Shown here: in pieces, positions 26,232 through 33,209 of the stretch
Layout of the letters: each line of letters opens with the position of its first letter
Numbering within the stretch: position 1 is the first letter of the stretch
From: a virus
Virus record (IMG/VR): IMGVR_UViG_3300033153_007852
Coordinates: 1-43,498 of that record
Strand: one strand, 5' to 3'
DNA length: 43,498 nucleotides
The notes under the pieces: generated by a model
Told to the model about the DNA's origin: nothing
The model's database searches: none
The model's input: only the letters and a program-made list of their open reading frames with translations
Program-made: the position numbers and the translations under genes

Positions 26232-26640
26232 AACCTTCCGTATAAAAGACAAGATCGGCTTACAACCCGTCTTAGAGGTCCCTATAACGGACGTATGGGC
26301 TGTTTGTATGGCTGGTGGGGCTATTAAAGTCTTATCGCCGGTGGAATTGCATACGGACAGGCAAAGACGCTGGTATAAGGGGATATGCTTGCGTAGTTTG
26401 TCCGACTGGAATGGTGATACTATCGGTGAATGGGATTTACGGTTAAAAGCTCTTTGCGGTGGTAACGAGTTGTTGAAAAAAGAAACAATCTACATCGGCA
26501 AAGGCCAGACCTGTGAACGGCTTACAATTGTCGGCGTCAGTAAAAAAAACATGACTCAATATATCGAGAACATTCTATCGCTGGCGATAAAGGAAGATTG
26601 GCCGGTGACGCCGCCTGACCCGGAATTAAGAAGCGGATAA
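26224..26640 (+). CDS. Hypothetical early protein, possibly NinB-like
   Basis: 138 residues; GGAGG at 26210-26214 inside the HNH gene end, ATG 26224 overlapping it by eight bases. The middle (HTDRQRRWYKGICLRSLSD, then a W-G-D-E-W-D run) recalls the QNRKLWACL-type helix of NinB/Orf recombination mediators, but the likeness is loose. Its position in the recombination/replication operon fits. Confidence 0.5.
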   Translation: MAKTFRIKDKIGLQPVLEVPITDVWAVCMAGGAIKVLSPVELHTDRQRRWYKGICLRSLSDWNGDTIGEWDLRLKALCGGNELLKKETIYIGKGQTCERLTIVGVSKKNMTQYIENILSLAIKEDWPVTPPDPELRSG

Positions 26641-26656
26641 ATTTTTCCCTTTTCTT

Positions 26657-26693
26657 GGGCAGGTAGTGAGCGATCCTTGTTGCCTGCCCTTTT
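26657..26693 (+). terminator. Hairpin with T-tail, same layout as the 20.5 kb units
   Basis: GGGCAGG (26657-26663) pairs with CCTGCCC (26683-26689), then TTTTG. The flank TTTTGAGGATTTGAAATG recalls TTTTGAAAATTGAAT after unit 2. It lies between two early operon blocks and provides the GAGGA ribosome site for the small frame that follows, so partial termination before the replication genes is likely. Confidence 0.5.
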
Positions 26694-26704
26694 GAGGATT
26701 TGAA

Positions 26705-26800
26705 ATGAAGCACGGAAGTGAAAGACGAACCGGCAGAAAGCCAACAGAGTGGGGCGGAAGATTACATAAGGATAAAAGGAAATGCCACAGGGCAGGATAG
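26705..26800 (+). CDS. Tiny basic peptide gene
   Basis: A 31-residue frame starting at ATG 26705 with GAGGA eight bases upstream, rich in Arg/Lys (MKHGSERRTGRKPTEWGGR). It ends inside the initiator gene that begins at 26782, so it may act as a leader peptide that couples translation. No family known. Confidence 0.35.
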   Translation: MKHGSERRTGRKPTEWGGRLHKDKRKCHRAG

Positions 26801-27531
26801 TACTAAAATCAATATGTCAGAGCAAGAAACTGGCTGCGTTAAAAACGGATGGTGCGAGGCTGTTATATACCTGGCTTATCCCAAATCTCGATGTCAACGG
26901 TTGTTTCCACGCCGACCCCGAAATTCTGAGAGGTCAAATCTTTACAAGACTTAAAAAGACAAACAAAGCAATGCGGTCTTATCTTGACGATTTAGTGAAC
27001 GCCGGTCTGGTTGTTGTGTATAAATCTAACGAGGATATATACTTACACGTGCCGGACTTCGCAGACAAACAGCCGAGACTTAACCCAAAAAGGGAAGGAG
27101 AGCCAACCATACCTCCACCTACTCCAGACCAACTCACGAGTAACTCACGAGTAACTCCCCCTGAAGTAAAGGAAAGTAAAGTAAAGGAAAGTAAAGTAAA
27201 GGAAAGTAAAGTAAAGGGAAAAAAAGAATATAGTCAAAACTCCTCGGAGTTTCGACTTGCTAAATTATTATTCGATGAGATCCGAAAGAGAAAATCAGAC
27301 TACAAAAAGCCAAATTTACAGAAATGGGCGGAGCACATTGATTTGATGATTCGGATAGATAACAGAAAACCGCAAAAGATAGCAAACATCATAGCGTGGT
27401 GTCAACAGGATGACTTCTGGCAGAACAACATTTTATCAACTACAAAGTTGCGAAGACATTTTGACAAATTGGAGATGCTGAAAAATGCAAGATCCGGAAA
27501 AGATCAAAGCACAGGCCCCCATATCAGATAA
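26782..27531 (+). CDS. Replication initiator, O/DnaD-like
   Basis: 249 residues. Residues 1-90 form a winged helix (LAALKTDGARLLYTWLIPNL, CFHADPEILRG, YLDDLVNAGLVVVY), the DNA-binding part of phage initiators. A low-complexity linker with KESKV repeats follows, then a helical C-terminal domain (FRLAKLLFDEIRKRK ... FWQNNILSTTKLRRHF) typical of the loader-binding end. The 3' end overlaps the DnaC-like loader gene by 47 bases. The linker DNA holds origin-like repeats, as in lambda O. Confidence 0.8.
   Translation: MPQGRIVLKSICQSKKLAALKTDGARLLYTWLIPNLDVNGCFHADPEILRGQIFTRLKKTNKAMRSYLDDLVNAGLVVVYKSNEDIYLHVPDFADKQPRLNPKREGEPTIPPPTPDQLTSNSRVTPPEVKESKVKESKVKESKVKGKKEYSQNSSEFRLAKLLFDEIRKRKSDYKKPNLQKWAEHIDLMIRIDNRKPQKIANIIAWCQQDDFWQNNILSTTKLRRHFDKLEMLKNARSGKDQSTGPHIR
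27132..27220 (+). repeat. Iteron-like repeats, probable replication origin inside the initiator gene
   Basis: Two tandem 11-bp copies of ACTCACGAGTA (27132-27153), each with ACTC/GAGT dyad symmetry, are followed by three perfect 15-bp copies of GTAAAGGAAAGTAAA (27166-27210) plus a partial copy, then an A-rich purine tract. Dyad iterons followed by an A/T-rich purine run inside the initiator gene is the layout of the lambda origin. Confidence 0.58.
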
Positions 27532-28192
27532 GTGCGAAAAGTGCGGCCTTCGACCTAAACACAGAGAACAACATTGGAAAGGGGACGAAATAAAAATACG
27601 GAAATGGTGTAACCGTTGCATTGAACGCAACAGGCGTCCGGAATTTTCTGAGATAACCATATTGAACACGGTCGAGTATCTGTATCAAGATGCAAGGCTG
27701 CAAGACTTGGCGGGGTTGGGGATTGTCGAGCAGATTAGCAGCAAACCTCCGGAGCAAGATGTTTATTTCTATGGTCCACCCGGCATTGGAAAGACTCACG
27801 CAATGGCGGCGTTTATTCGTTATTACATGAATAAAAAATATAGTTGTAAGCGTATAAACTTTGATGATTTCTGTTGCTTGGTAAGGTCTACAATGAGTTC
27901 GGCGTCAAAACAAACAGAATGGGATTTAGTACAACCATTGAAAGATGTTGATATTCTTTTCATTGATGATCTTGGGCTGCGATCGAAGCAGGAAACAGAT
28001 TTTGCTTATATCACTTTGTACTCGATACTCAACAAGCGGCAGGAAAGAATGTTGCCGACCTTTTTGAGCAGCAATAAAGATTTGGACCGCTTGCGACAAG
28101 CGTTTGATGAACGGATAGTGAGCCGCCTACGAACAGCATTGCAAATAGAAATGAAGGGCGCGGATCGACGCAGGAAGGAAAAAAAAGAATGA
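27485..28192 (+). CDS. DnaC/IstB-like helicase loader ATPase
   Basis: 235 residues. N-terminal zinc-finger-like pairs (CEKC, CNRC), then AAA+ core: Walker A GPPGIGKTH, Walker B DILFIDDLG, and sensor-like FLSSNKDLDRL and the R-finger-type DERIVSRLRT. Loads the host DnaB helicase on phage DNA together with the initiator. Starts inside the initiator gene end. Confidence 0.88.
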   Translation: MQDPEKIKAQAPISDKCEKCGLRPKHREQHWKGDEIKIRKWCNRCIERNRRPEFSEITILNTVEYLYQDARLQDLAGLGIVEQISSKPPEQDVYFYGPPGIGKTHAMAAFIRYYMNKKYSCKRINFDDFCCLVRSTMSSASKQTEWDLVQPLKDVDILFIDDLGLRSKQETDFAYITLYSILNKRQERMLPTFLSSNKDLDRLRQAFDERIVSRLRTALQIEMKGADRRRKEKKE

Positions 28193-28818
28193 GTGAGACC
28201 GAAGAATGGGATTACAAACTGGTTGTGCCGGGACAACCCAAACCGCAGGGCAGGCCGAGGACGCGGATTGTTAAATGGAAGTTGGGCATAGAGGAGTTGG
28301 TTCGCAACTTAAAAATCAGAATCGCAGCGATAGGACAACCGAACGAACCCGCCGACTGGGCACAGGAGATCCGACAGATGAACGAAGTGCTGGCGGCGTC
28401 GAAGAAAAAGATATTCGCCGTGATCTACGAAGACAAAAAAGACAAAGCCGCAAAGCTGGTTGTGGTAAGGCACGTTAAAGATAAAGCACCGAAAGAATTA
28501 CTGGAGGGACCTTTGCGGGTAGACCTTCACTTTTATTTCCGTCGGCCACTATCACATTACGGAACGGGGAGAAACGCGGGGGTACTTAAACACACAGCAC
28601 CTACCCGCCAAACAACAAAGGTGGATAGGGATAATCTCGACAAACTTATACTGGATGCCTTGACCGGAATTTTCTGGAAAAACGATTCGAGAGTGTGCGA
28701 AGGGTGGATACAAAAAAGGTATTCGGACAATCCGAGGACCGAAATTTACATAAAACTTTTAACAGAAAAGGAGCAAAATAATGGCAAAGGAAAAGAACCA
28801 AGACTCTTTGAAGAATGA
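28189..28818 (+). CDS. rusA: RusA-family Holliday junction resolvase
   Basis: 209 residues, longer than RusA (120) owing to an inserted region at about 25-95. PGQPKPQGRPR near the start and DRDNLDKLILDALTG followed by WKNDSRV near the end are the family's metal-binding signature. Cleaves branched DNA before packaging or after recombination. ATG overlaps the loader stop (ATGA). Confidence 0.9.
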   Translation: MSETEEWDYKLVVPGQPKPQGRPRTRIVKWKLGIEELVRNLKIRIAAIGQPNEPADWAQEIRQMNEVLAASKKKIFAVIYEDKKDKAAKLVVVRHVKDKAPKELLEGPLRVDLHFYFRRPLSHYGTGRNAGVLKHTAPTRQTTKVDRDNLDKLILDALTGIFWKNDSRVCEGWIQKRYSDNPRTEIYIKLLTEKEQNNGKGKEPRLFEE

Positions 28819-29098
28819 AGCCGGAGAACAACTCGACCTTATTGATGTCACCCCCGAAAACGCCAAATCCATCATAAGGGAAGCAAGGCTTTATAAAAAG
28901 TTCCAAGCCGAACGCCTTGCGGTGTTGAAAAACGAAATCGAGCAGAAACACAAGGTTCTTGAGCTTGTGAAAGCAGCAAAGCTACAATCTCTCGATGGAG
29001 GCAAAATCAGATTCGAGCATGACGGGGTGATAATCTCAATTACGCCACGCGATGAACTTGTTAAAATAAAAGAAAAAACAACGCTTGAAGATGAGTAA
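28781..29098 (+). CDS. Small coiled-coil hypothetical protein
   Basis: 105 residues; AAGGAG before ATG 28781, inside the rusA end. Charged helix (KFQAERLAVLKNEIEQKHKV) then a short beta C-terminus. No family recognised. Position in the replication block suggests DNA metabolism. Confidence 0.6.
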   Translation: MAKEKNQDSLKNEAGEQLDLIDVTPENAKSIIREARLYKKFQAERLAVLKNEIEQKHKVLELVKAAKLQSLDGGKIRFEHDGVIISITPRDELVKIKEKTTLEDE

Positions 29099-29147
29099 AG
29101 GCGGTTAAAAGATTCTTTCCAACTCCAAAGTCGAAAAGAGAAAGACA

Positions 29148-29999
29148 ATGAGCAAAATAGAATGGACCGAAAAGACCTGGAATCCGGTTTCGGGTTGTAG
29201 TAAGGTCAGTGTGGGCTGTGCAAATTGTTATGCGGAACGAATGGCTAAACGTCTGAAAGCGATGGGGCAGCCGCGTTACAAAAATGGATTCAGGGTTACA
29301 CTGCATCCGGAGGCACTTGACGAACCTTATCGCTGGAAAAAACCGCGTATCGTGTTTGTTAATTCTATGAGCGATTTGTTTCATGAAAAAATACCTGTCG
29401 ATTTCATACAGAACGTTTTTACTGTAATGAATGAAAATCCGAGACACACTTTTCAGGTACTGACAAAGCGGCCGGAAAACGCACTTCGTTATTGCTATCA
29501 CTGGCTGGAAGCCGGCGAAAACCCCCCGCATAAATTGCCGGACAATGTATGGTTCGGCGTAACCGCCGAGAATCAGAAATGCTGGGACGAAAGAAAAGAG
29601 GCGTTTTTTGCGATACCGGCGGCGGTACATTTTGTCAGCAACGAACCGTTACTGGGCGAATTACAATATATGAACGACGAACTCCGACAGTTGGACTGGA
29701 TAATCGTCGGCGGCGAATCGGGACCCGGGGCAAGGCCGATGCACCCGGACTGGGCCAGGGATATTCGCGACCAGTGCCAAGCCGCCGGCGTGCCGTTGTT
29801 CTTTAAACAGTGGGGGAAATACTTTCCACGCTGTCAATGGGAAGATAATCCGGACCTGATTTTGCCTGACGACGGCGATTATGAACATGATGGCAAAACG
29901 ATCATACTCGAAGATCATACCCCGATGCACCCGGTCGGCAAAAAGAAAGCTGGCTGTCTGCTGGACGGGCAGGAATACAGGGAATATCCGAATAGCTAA
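29148..29999 (+). CDS. Phage Gp37/Gp68 family protein (DUF5131)
   Basis: 283 residues. Starts with the family hallmark WTEKTWNPVSGC then CANCYAE, giving Cys at 17, 24 and 27 (CX6CX2C), likely an iron-sulfur or zinc site; later FVNSMSDLFH, QVLTKRPE, VGGESGPGARPMHPDWAR and FKQWGKY are all family blocks. The fold is related to radical-SAM-type barrels. It is widespread in phages and mobile elements but its reaction is not established. GAAAAGAGAAAG upstream serves as ribosome site. Confidence 0.88.
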   Translation: MSKIEWTEKTWNPVSGCSKVSVGCANCYAERMAKRLKAMGQPRYKNGFRVTLHPEALDEPYRWKKPRIVFVNSMSDLFHEKIPVDFIQNVFTVMNENPRHTFQVLTKRPENALRYCYHWLEAGENPPHKLPDNVWFGVTAENQKCWDERKEAFFAIPAAVHFVSNEPLLGELQYMNDELRQLDWIIVGGESGPGARPMHPDWARDIRDQCQAAGVPLFFKQWGKYFPRCQWEDNPDLILPDDGDYEHDGKTIILEDHTPMHPVGKKKAGCLLDGQEYREYPNS

Positions 30000-30032
30000 T
30001 ATGGGGGACATAAAGAAAAAAGGGACAGTAAA

Positions 30033-30647
30033 ATGAAAATCAGATTTATATTTCATACGGGCAAAGGCTCTGATATTAAAAACGGTAAATGGCGATGGTT
30101 AAAGTCTAAGGCTATTTCGACAGGTATAATTGCTTGGACGTGGGTACTTGCATTTGTGAGTTTGCAGTGGAATCGGTTGAAATATAACTTTAGTCATTGT
30201 GAGATTTGGTTTCCTGACGAAAAAGCAGGATTTGAAAAACGCCGCGATGGAATTGATTTATCACAACCCGCAGGCCAATGCTTTTCATCAACTACGAGAG
30301 GTGGAGCAAAGGGTGTAAGATTCGCTCCGGCAAGTGAGGTTTTGAAACATCCGGAGCGATGGAAATATATTGAAGTTGAAGTTGACAAGAATAACCTAGA
30401 GAATGAGAAAAATTGGGCTAAATGGCTGATTGGCGAAACTTATGATTATTGGGGCTTGTTTGGTTTTTTTTGGCCTTTTTGGAATGTTCAGAATAGTAAA
30501 AAATGGTATTGTTCAGAGATATGTGCTGTGGTAGCTTGGCATTTGGGTTTGTTAAAAAAGGGAGAATCTCGTATTTCTCCCCGCCGCTTTGCCAAGATAT
30601 TGGCTAAAAAATACCACGACCCGAAACCATTGAAGGCTGACAAATGA
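30033..30647 (+). CDS. Permuted NlpC/P60 (YiiX-like) cysteine hydrolase
   Basis: 204 residues. FSHCEIWF (about residue 52) provides the catalytic His and WYCSEICAVVAWHLG (about residue 155) the Cys, in the circularly permuted order of the YiiX/YaeF amidase group; YDYWGLFGF lies between, and ISPRRFAKIL near the end is usual. A hydrophobic stretch at residues 30-48 may bind membrane. Such enzymes cut amide bonds in peptidoglycan or lipids. In an early operon it may alter the envelope; as no classical endolysin is seen, it could also be the lysin. Confidence 0.75.
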   Translation: MKIRFIFHTGKGSDIKNGKWRWLKSKAISTGIIAWTWVLAFVSLQWNRLKYNFSHCEIWFPDEKAGFEKRRDGIDLSQPAGQCFSSTTRGGAKGVRFAPASEVLKHPERWKYIEVEVDKNNLENEKNWAKWLIGETYDYWGLFGFFWPFWNVQNSKKWYCSEICAVVAWHLGLLKKGESRISPRRFAKILAKKYHDPKPLKADK

Positions 30648-30886
30648 TAAAGCTAACAAAACAGCAAGCTCAAGAACTCTTTGAAAAAGTGCAGGGCGAT
30701 CCTGTCTTAAAAATGACGCTCGTAAAATTTCTCCGACACTTTAGATGGTTGAGAGAGGGGCAAGAAATAAGGGAGGCCAGCCACGAAGTTGGCAGTGAAT
30801 TTTCTATAAAACTCAATAATGCTAAAACGATTGAGAATATAATAGCTGTGCTATGCGGGAAGGAATCCGATGGAGCTGCCGGTTAA
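30644..30886 (+). CDS. Small hypothetical protein
   Basis: 80 residues, ATG overlapping the upstream stop (ATGA) and end overlapping the methyltransferase start. Helical, with TKQQAQELFEKV and FLRHFRWLREGQ. No family recognised. Confidence 0.55.
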   Translation: MIKLTKQQAQELFEKVQGDPVLKMTLVKFLRHFRWLREGQEIREASHEVGSEFSIKLNNAKTIENIIAVLCGKESDGAAG

Positions 30887-31667
30887 TCAAATTATTTGTG
30901 GTGACTGCCTCGAAGTCATGCGGGACTGGCCTGATGAGTCTGTGGATTGTTGTGTGACCTCACCGCCGTACTGGAATCTACGCGATTATGGTATTGCCGG
31001 TCAATTGGGGTTAGAGAAAACACCGGAAGAATACGTTGCCAAAATGGTCGAGATATTTGCCGAGGTCAGGCGGGTACTCAAGAACGAAGGCACGTTGTGG
31101 ATAAATTTGGGGGACAGCTATGCTGGGAGTCGTGGGACCGGCGGCAACCCGGGCGACAAGCAATACACCCATCCGGGCAGCCGAAGCGTCCGAACAAGAC
31201 CAGATGTACCAGTGAGCCTCAAACCTAAAGACCTGTGTGGCATACCTTGGCGAGTCGCATTAGCCTTGCAGGCGGACGGCTGGTATCTTCGTCAGGATAT
31301 TATCTGGTCGAAGCCCAATCCTATGCCGGAGAGTGTCAGGGACCGATGCACAAAGGCCCATGAGTATATATTTTTACTTACGAAGAAGCCTCGATATTAT
31401 TACGATGCGGACGCGATAAGAGAGCCAAAAAAAGACCCCGAAGGTGATATTAGAAGGATTGAGCAAGCGGCGAAATATAAAACGAATACTGGCAAAAATG
31501 TAGCTAGGGTAGATGGTTGGAAATTAAATCTTAAGCACGCTACGCAAGGTCGCAACAAACGCTCTGTCTTTAGTTGTCCCACCCAATTCTCTAAAATGCG
31601 AGATGATTTATCTACTGGAAAAAAGAAAATACTTGTTGCGGAATTATTAAAACGTGGTATAATATAA
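30870..31667 (+). CDS. DNA methyltransferase, N-terminal half (split gene)
   Basis: 265 residues. Class beta layout: IICGDCLEVM near the N-terminus, catalytic TSPPYW at residues 30-35 (SPPY form, typical of N4-cytosine and some N6-adenine enzymes), LWINLGDSYAGS, LCGIPWRVALALQADGWYLR, PMPESVRDR and HEYIFLLTK. After GRNKRSV, where intact relatives continue with W.V.TKP, the frame runs into about 35 unrelated residues and stops. The missing second half is at 31929. The two proteins may work as subunits; otherwise the enzyme is broken. Confidence 0.85.
   Translation: MELPVNQIICGDCLEVMRDWPDESVDCCVTSPPYWNLRDYGIAGQLGLEKTPEEYVAKMVEIFAEVRRVLKNEGTLWINLGDSYAGSRGTGGNPGDKQYTHPGSRSVRTRPDVPVSLKPKDLCGIPWRVALALQADGWYLRQDIIWSKPNPMPESVRDRCTKAHEYIFLLTKKPRYYYDADAIREPKKDPEGDIRRIEQAAKYKTNTGKNVARVDGWKLNLKHATQGRNKRSVFSCPTQFSKMRDDLSTGKKKILVAELLKRGII
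31636..31663 (+). promoter_or_regulatory. Internal promoter with consensus -10
   Basis: TTGCGG (31636-31641), 16 bases, perfect TATAAT (31658-31663). The expected start at +7 is the A of ATG 31670, so the inserted gene would be read from a leaderless mRNA. Sits inside the insertion that splits the methyltransferase. Confidence 0.5.
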
Positions 31668-31669
31668 AT

Positions 31670-31927
31670 ATGAAAACTTGCAACCGTTGTAAAATAGAAA
31701 AGCCCATATCGGAATATTATCTTGATAGGGGTGTTGCTCGTGGTATTTGTAAAGTATGTGTTAAGTTGGCACGAAAATCTTACTATGAAACGCATCGAGA
31801 AGAAACATTGGCTGCGGTTTATAAGTACAATCATTCGCCCGAAGGTGCTAAAAAACGCAAAGAATGGTTAGCTAAAAGAGCAAAAACACCAAAGCAACCT
31901 GTAACAGCAAGAAAAAGGATAAATTGA
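31670..31927 (+). CDS. Zinc-ribbon small protein inside the split methyltransferase
   Basis: 85 residues. CNRC and CKVC pairs in a CxxC...CxxC ribbon with KPISEYYLDR, the front part of many phage HNH endonucleases and their zinc-only relatives, then a basic helical tail. I see no HNH catalytic core, so it may be a remnant or a DNA-binding partner. Its place inside a methyltransferase suggests mobile origin. Confidence 0.65.
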   Translation: MKTCNRCKIEKPISEYYLDRGVARGICKVCVKLARKSYYETHREETLAAVYKYNHSPEGAKKRKEWLAKRAKTPKQPVTARKRIN

Positions 31928-31928
31928 T

Positions 31929-32507
31929 ATGAGTATTATTCTTGAAACAAAAGATATACCTCTCGATTTACTTGAATATTTTGAGCCGATCAATGAAACA
32001 AAAAAAGATGTTTGGCGTGTAACCACAAAGCCCTACTCCGAGGCCCACTTCGCCACGTTCCCGCCGGACCTCGTTGAGCCTTGCATACTGGCGGGCTGCC
32101 CCCAACAAGTCTGTAAGAAGTGCGGCAAGGCAAGGGTGAGGATAGTTGAGAAGAGCGGTGGCTCTACAGGCAAAAGTTGGCATAATCATAATAACGATTT
32201 GGGTGCTGGTATGAGCCAAACTGGTAAAGATGAATTAGAAAAACTCGGCGGTGAATACAAAGTACAAACTACCGGCTGGACAGACTGTGGCTGTGGTGCC
32301 GGATTCAGGGCAGGAATTGTAGCGGATATTTTCATAGGTAGCGGCACGGTTGCGGAGGTGGCGGTAAAAACCCGTAGAGACTATGTAGGTTGTGAACTTA
32401 ACCCGAAGTATATCAAGCTGGGCAGAGTTGAAGCGGTGGAGTCCGGCGTACCTATTGCAGAGCGTAAGCACGGACAAAAAGGATTATTCGACAAGGATGT
32501 TGGCTAA
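31929..32507 (+). CDS. DNA methyltransferase, C-terminal half (split gene)
   Basis: 192 residues. KDVWRVTTKPY, then AHFATFPPDLVEPCILAG, a zinc-type insert (CKKCG ... CGCG), and the AdoMet motif DIFIGSGTVAEVA followed by YVGCELNPKYI. These are the second-half motifs of class beta methyltransferases, missing from 30870-31667; both halves lie in the same frame. The first ~23 residues match no family block and may be recruited sequence giving a new start. Restriction escape or epigenetic marking if active. Confidence 0.83.
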   Translation: MSIILETKDIPLDLLEYFEPINETKKDVWRVTTKPYSEAHFATFPPDLVEPCILAGCPQQVCKKCGKARVRIVEKSGGSTGKSWHNHNNDLGAGMSQTGKDELEKLGGEYKVQTTGWTDCGCGAGFRAGIVADIFIGSGTVAEVAVKTRRDYVGCELNPKYIKLGRVEAVESGVPIAERKHGQKGLFDKDVG

Positions 32508-32558
32508 ATCAATCTAGCTCTCTTTTTTTTCTCAAAAATAATTTACAATAAAATGCCC

Positions 32559-32573
32559 ATATTAGCCTAATAT
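32559..32573. promoter_or_regulatory. 15-bp palindrome, operator candidate
   Basis: ATATTAG-C-CTAATAT is a perfect inverted repeat about 40 bases before the first -35-like box of the packaging operon. GCCCAT upstream of it and ATGGGC at about 32601-32606 can also pair around it. The rest of 32508-32750 holds no gene. Confidence 0.4.
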
Positions 32574-32611
32574 CAAGGGTTTTGTAATCATTTAACAAAA
32601 AATGGGCGGAA

Positions 32612-32653
32612 TTGACAAAATATATCTTGACTTTTGCAAGAAAAGATTATACC
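32612..32653 (+). promoter_or_regulatory. Candidate late (packaging) promoter
   Basis: Two -35-like boxes, TTGACA (32612-32617) and TTGACT (32627-32632), precede TATACC (32648-32653); the second has a short 15-base spacer. The leader then carries hairpins TCTTC/GAAGA (32674-32688) and AGAGTCGC/GCGGCTCT (32698-32720) before the small terminase gene. Confidence 0.35.
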
Positions 32654-32750
32654 TTAATCCTATATTTAGCTCATCTTCCACGAGAAGACGGAGTAAGAGA
32701 GTCGCTTAAAACGCGGCTCTATCTTATTCTTAATTAAAAAAGACGAAGAT

Positions 32751-33209
32751 ATGAGTGTTTCAGAGAAAGCAACAAAAAAAAGTAAGCACGCCGTGGGGAG
32801 GTCTACAAAATACAAACCTGAATTTTGCGATAAACTAATCAAATATTTTGACGCAGAACCCTGGAAAATCGTAGAAGGAAAAAGAGCTTACAGGCGCATG
32901 CCAACTATTGAAGGATTTGCAAAGCGCATAAAGGTGTGTATATCAACAATTTATAATTGGATCGACAAAGATCATGCCTCTTTTCAACCTGAATTTTTGG
33001 ATGCTTACAATAAAGCAAAGCAGTTAAGGAAGAATTGGTTGATCGACGTAGGCCTTTCAGGACTTTCACCGGCGAATAGTTTTAAATTTGTAGCGGTAAA
33101 TTGTACTGATATGAGAGACAAGGTACAAGAGGAACATACAGGTCCGGGTGGCGGGCCTATAGAATTAAAAGTTGTGGAATATAATGCGATTGACAGAGAC
33201 AATACCTAA
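32751..33209 (+). CDS. terS: Terminase small subunit
   Basis: 152 residues. Basic N-terminus, KYKPEFCDKLIKYF, then a helix-turn-helix (TIEGFAKRIKVCISTIYNWI) and LSPANSFKFVAVNCTDMRDK, the standard small terminase plan. Recognises phage DNA for packaging. First gene of the late block; its end overlaps the large subunit. Confidence 0.85.
   Translation: MSVSEKATKKSKHAVGRSTKYKPEFCDKLIKYFDAEPWKIVEGKRAYRRMPTIEGFAKRIKVCISTIYNWIDKDHASFQPEFLDAYNKAKQLRKNWLIDVGLSGLSPANSFKFVAVNCTDMRDKVQEEHTGPGGGPIELKVVEYNAIDRDNT

Noticed and set aside
31550-32010. Group I intron or intein interrupting the methyltransferase
   Set aside because: Non-coding sequence around the inserted gene is too short for a group I core, stop codons exclude an intein, and no splice motifs are seen.
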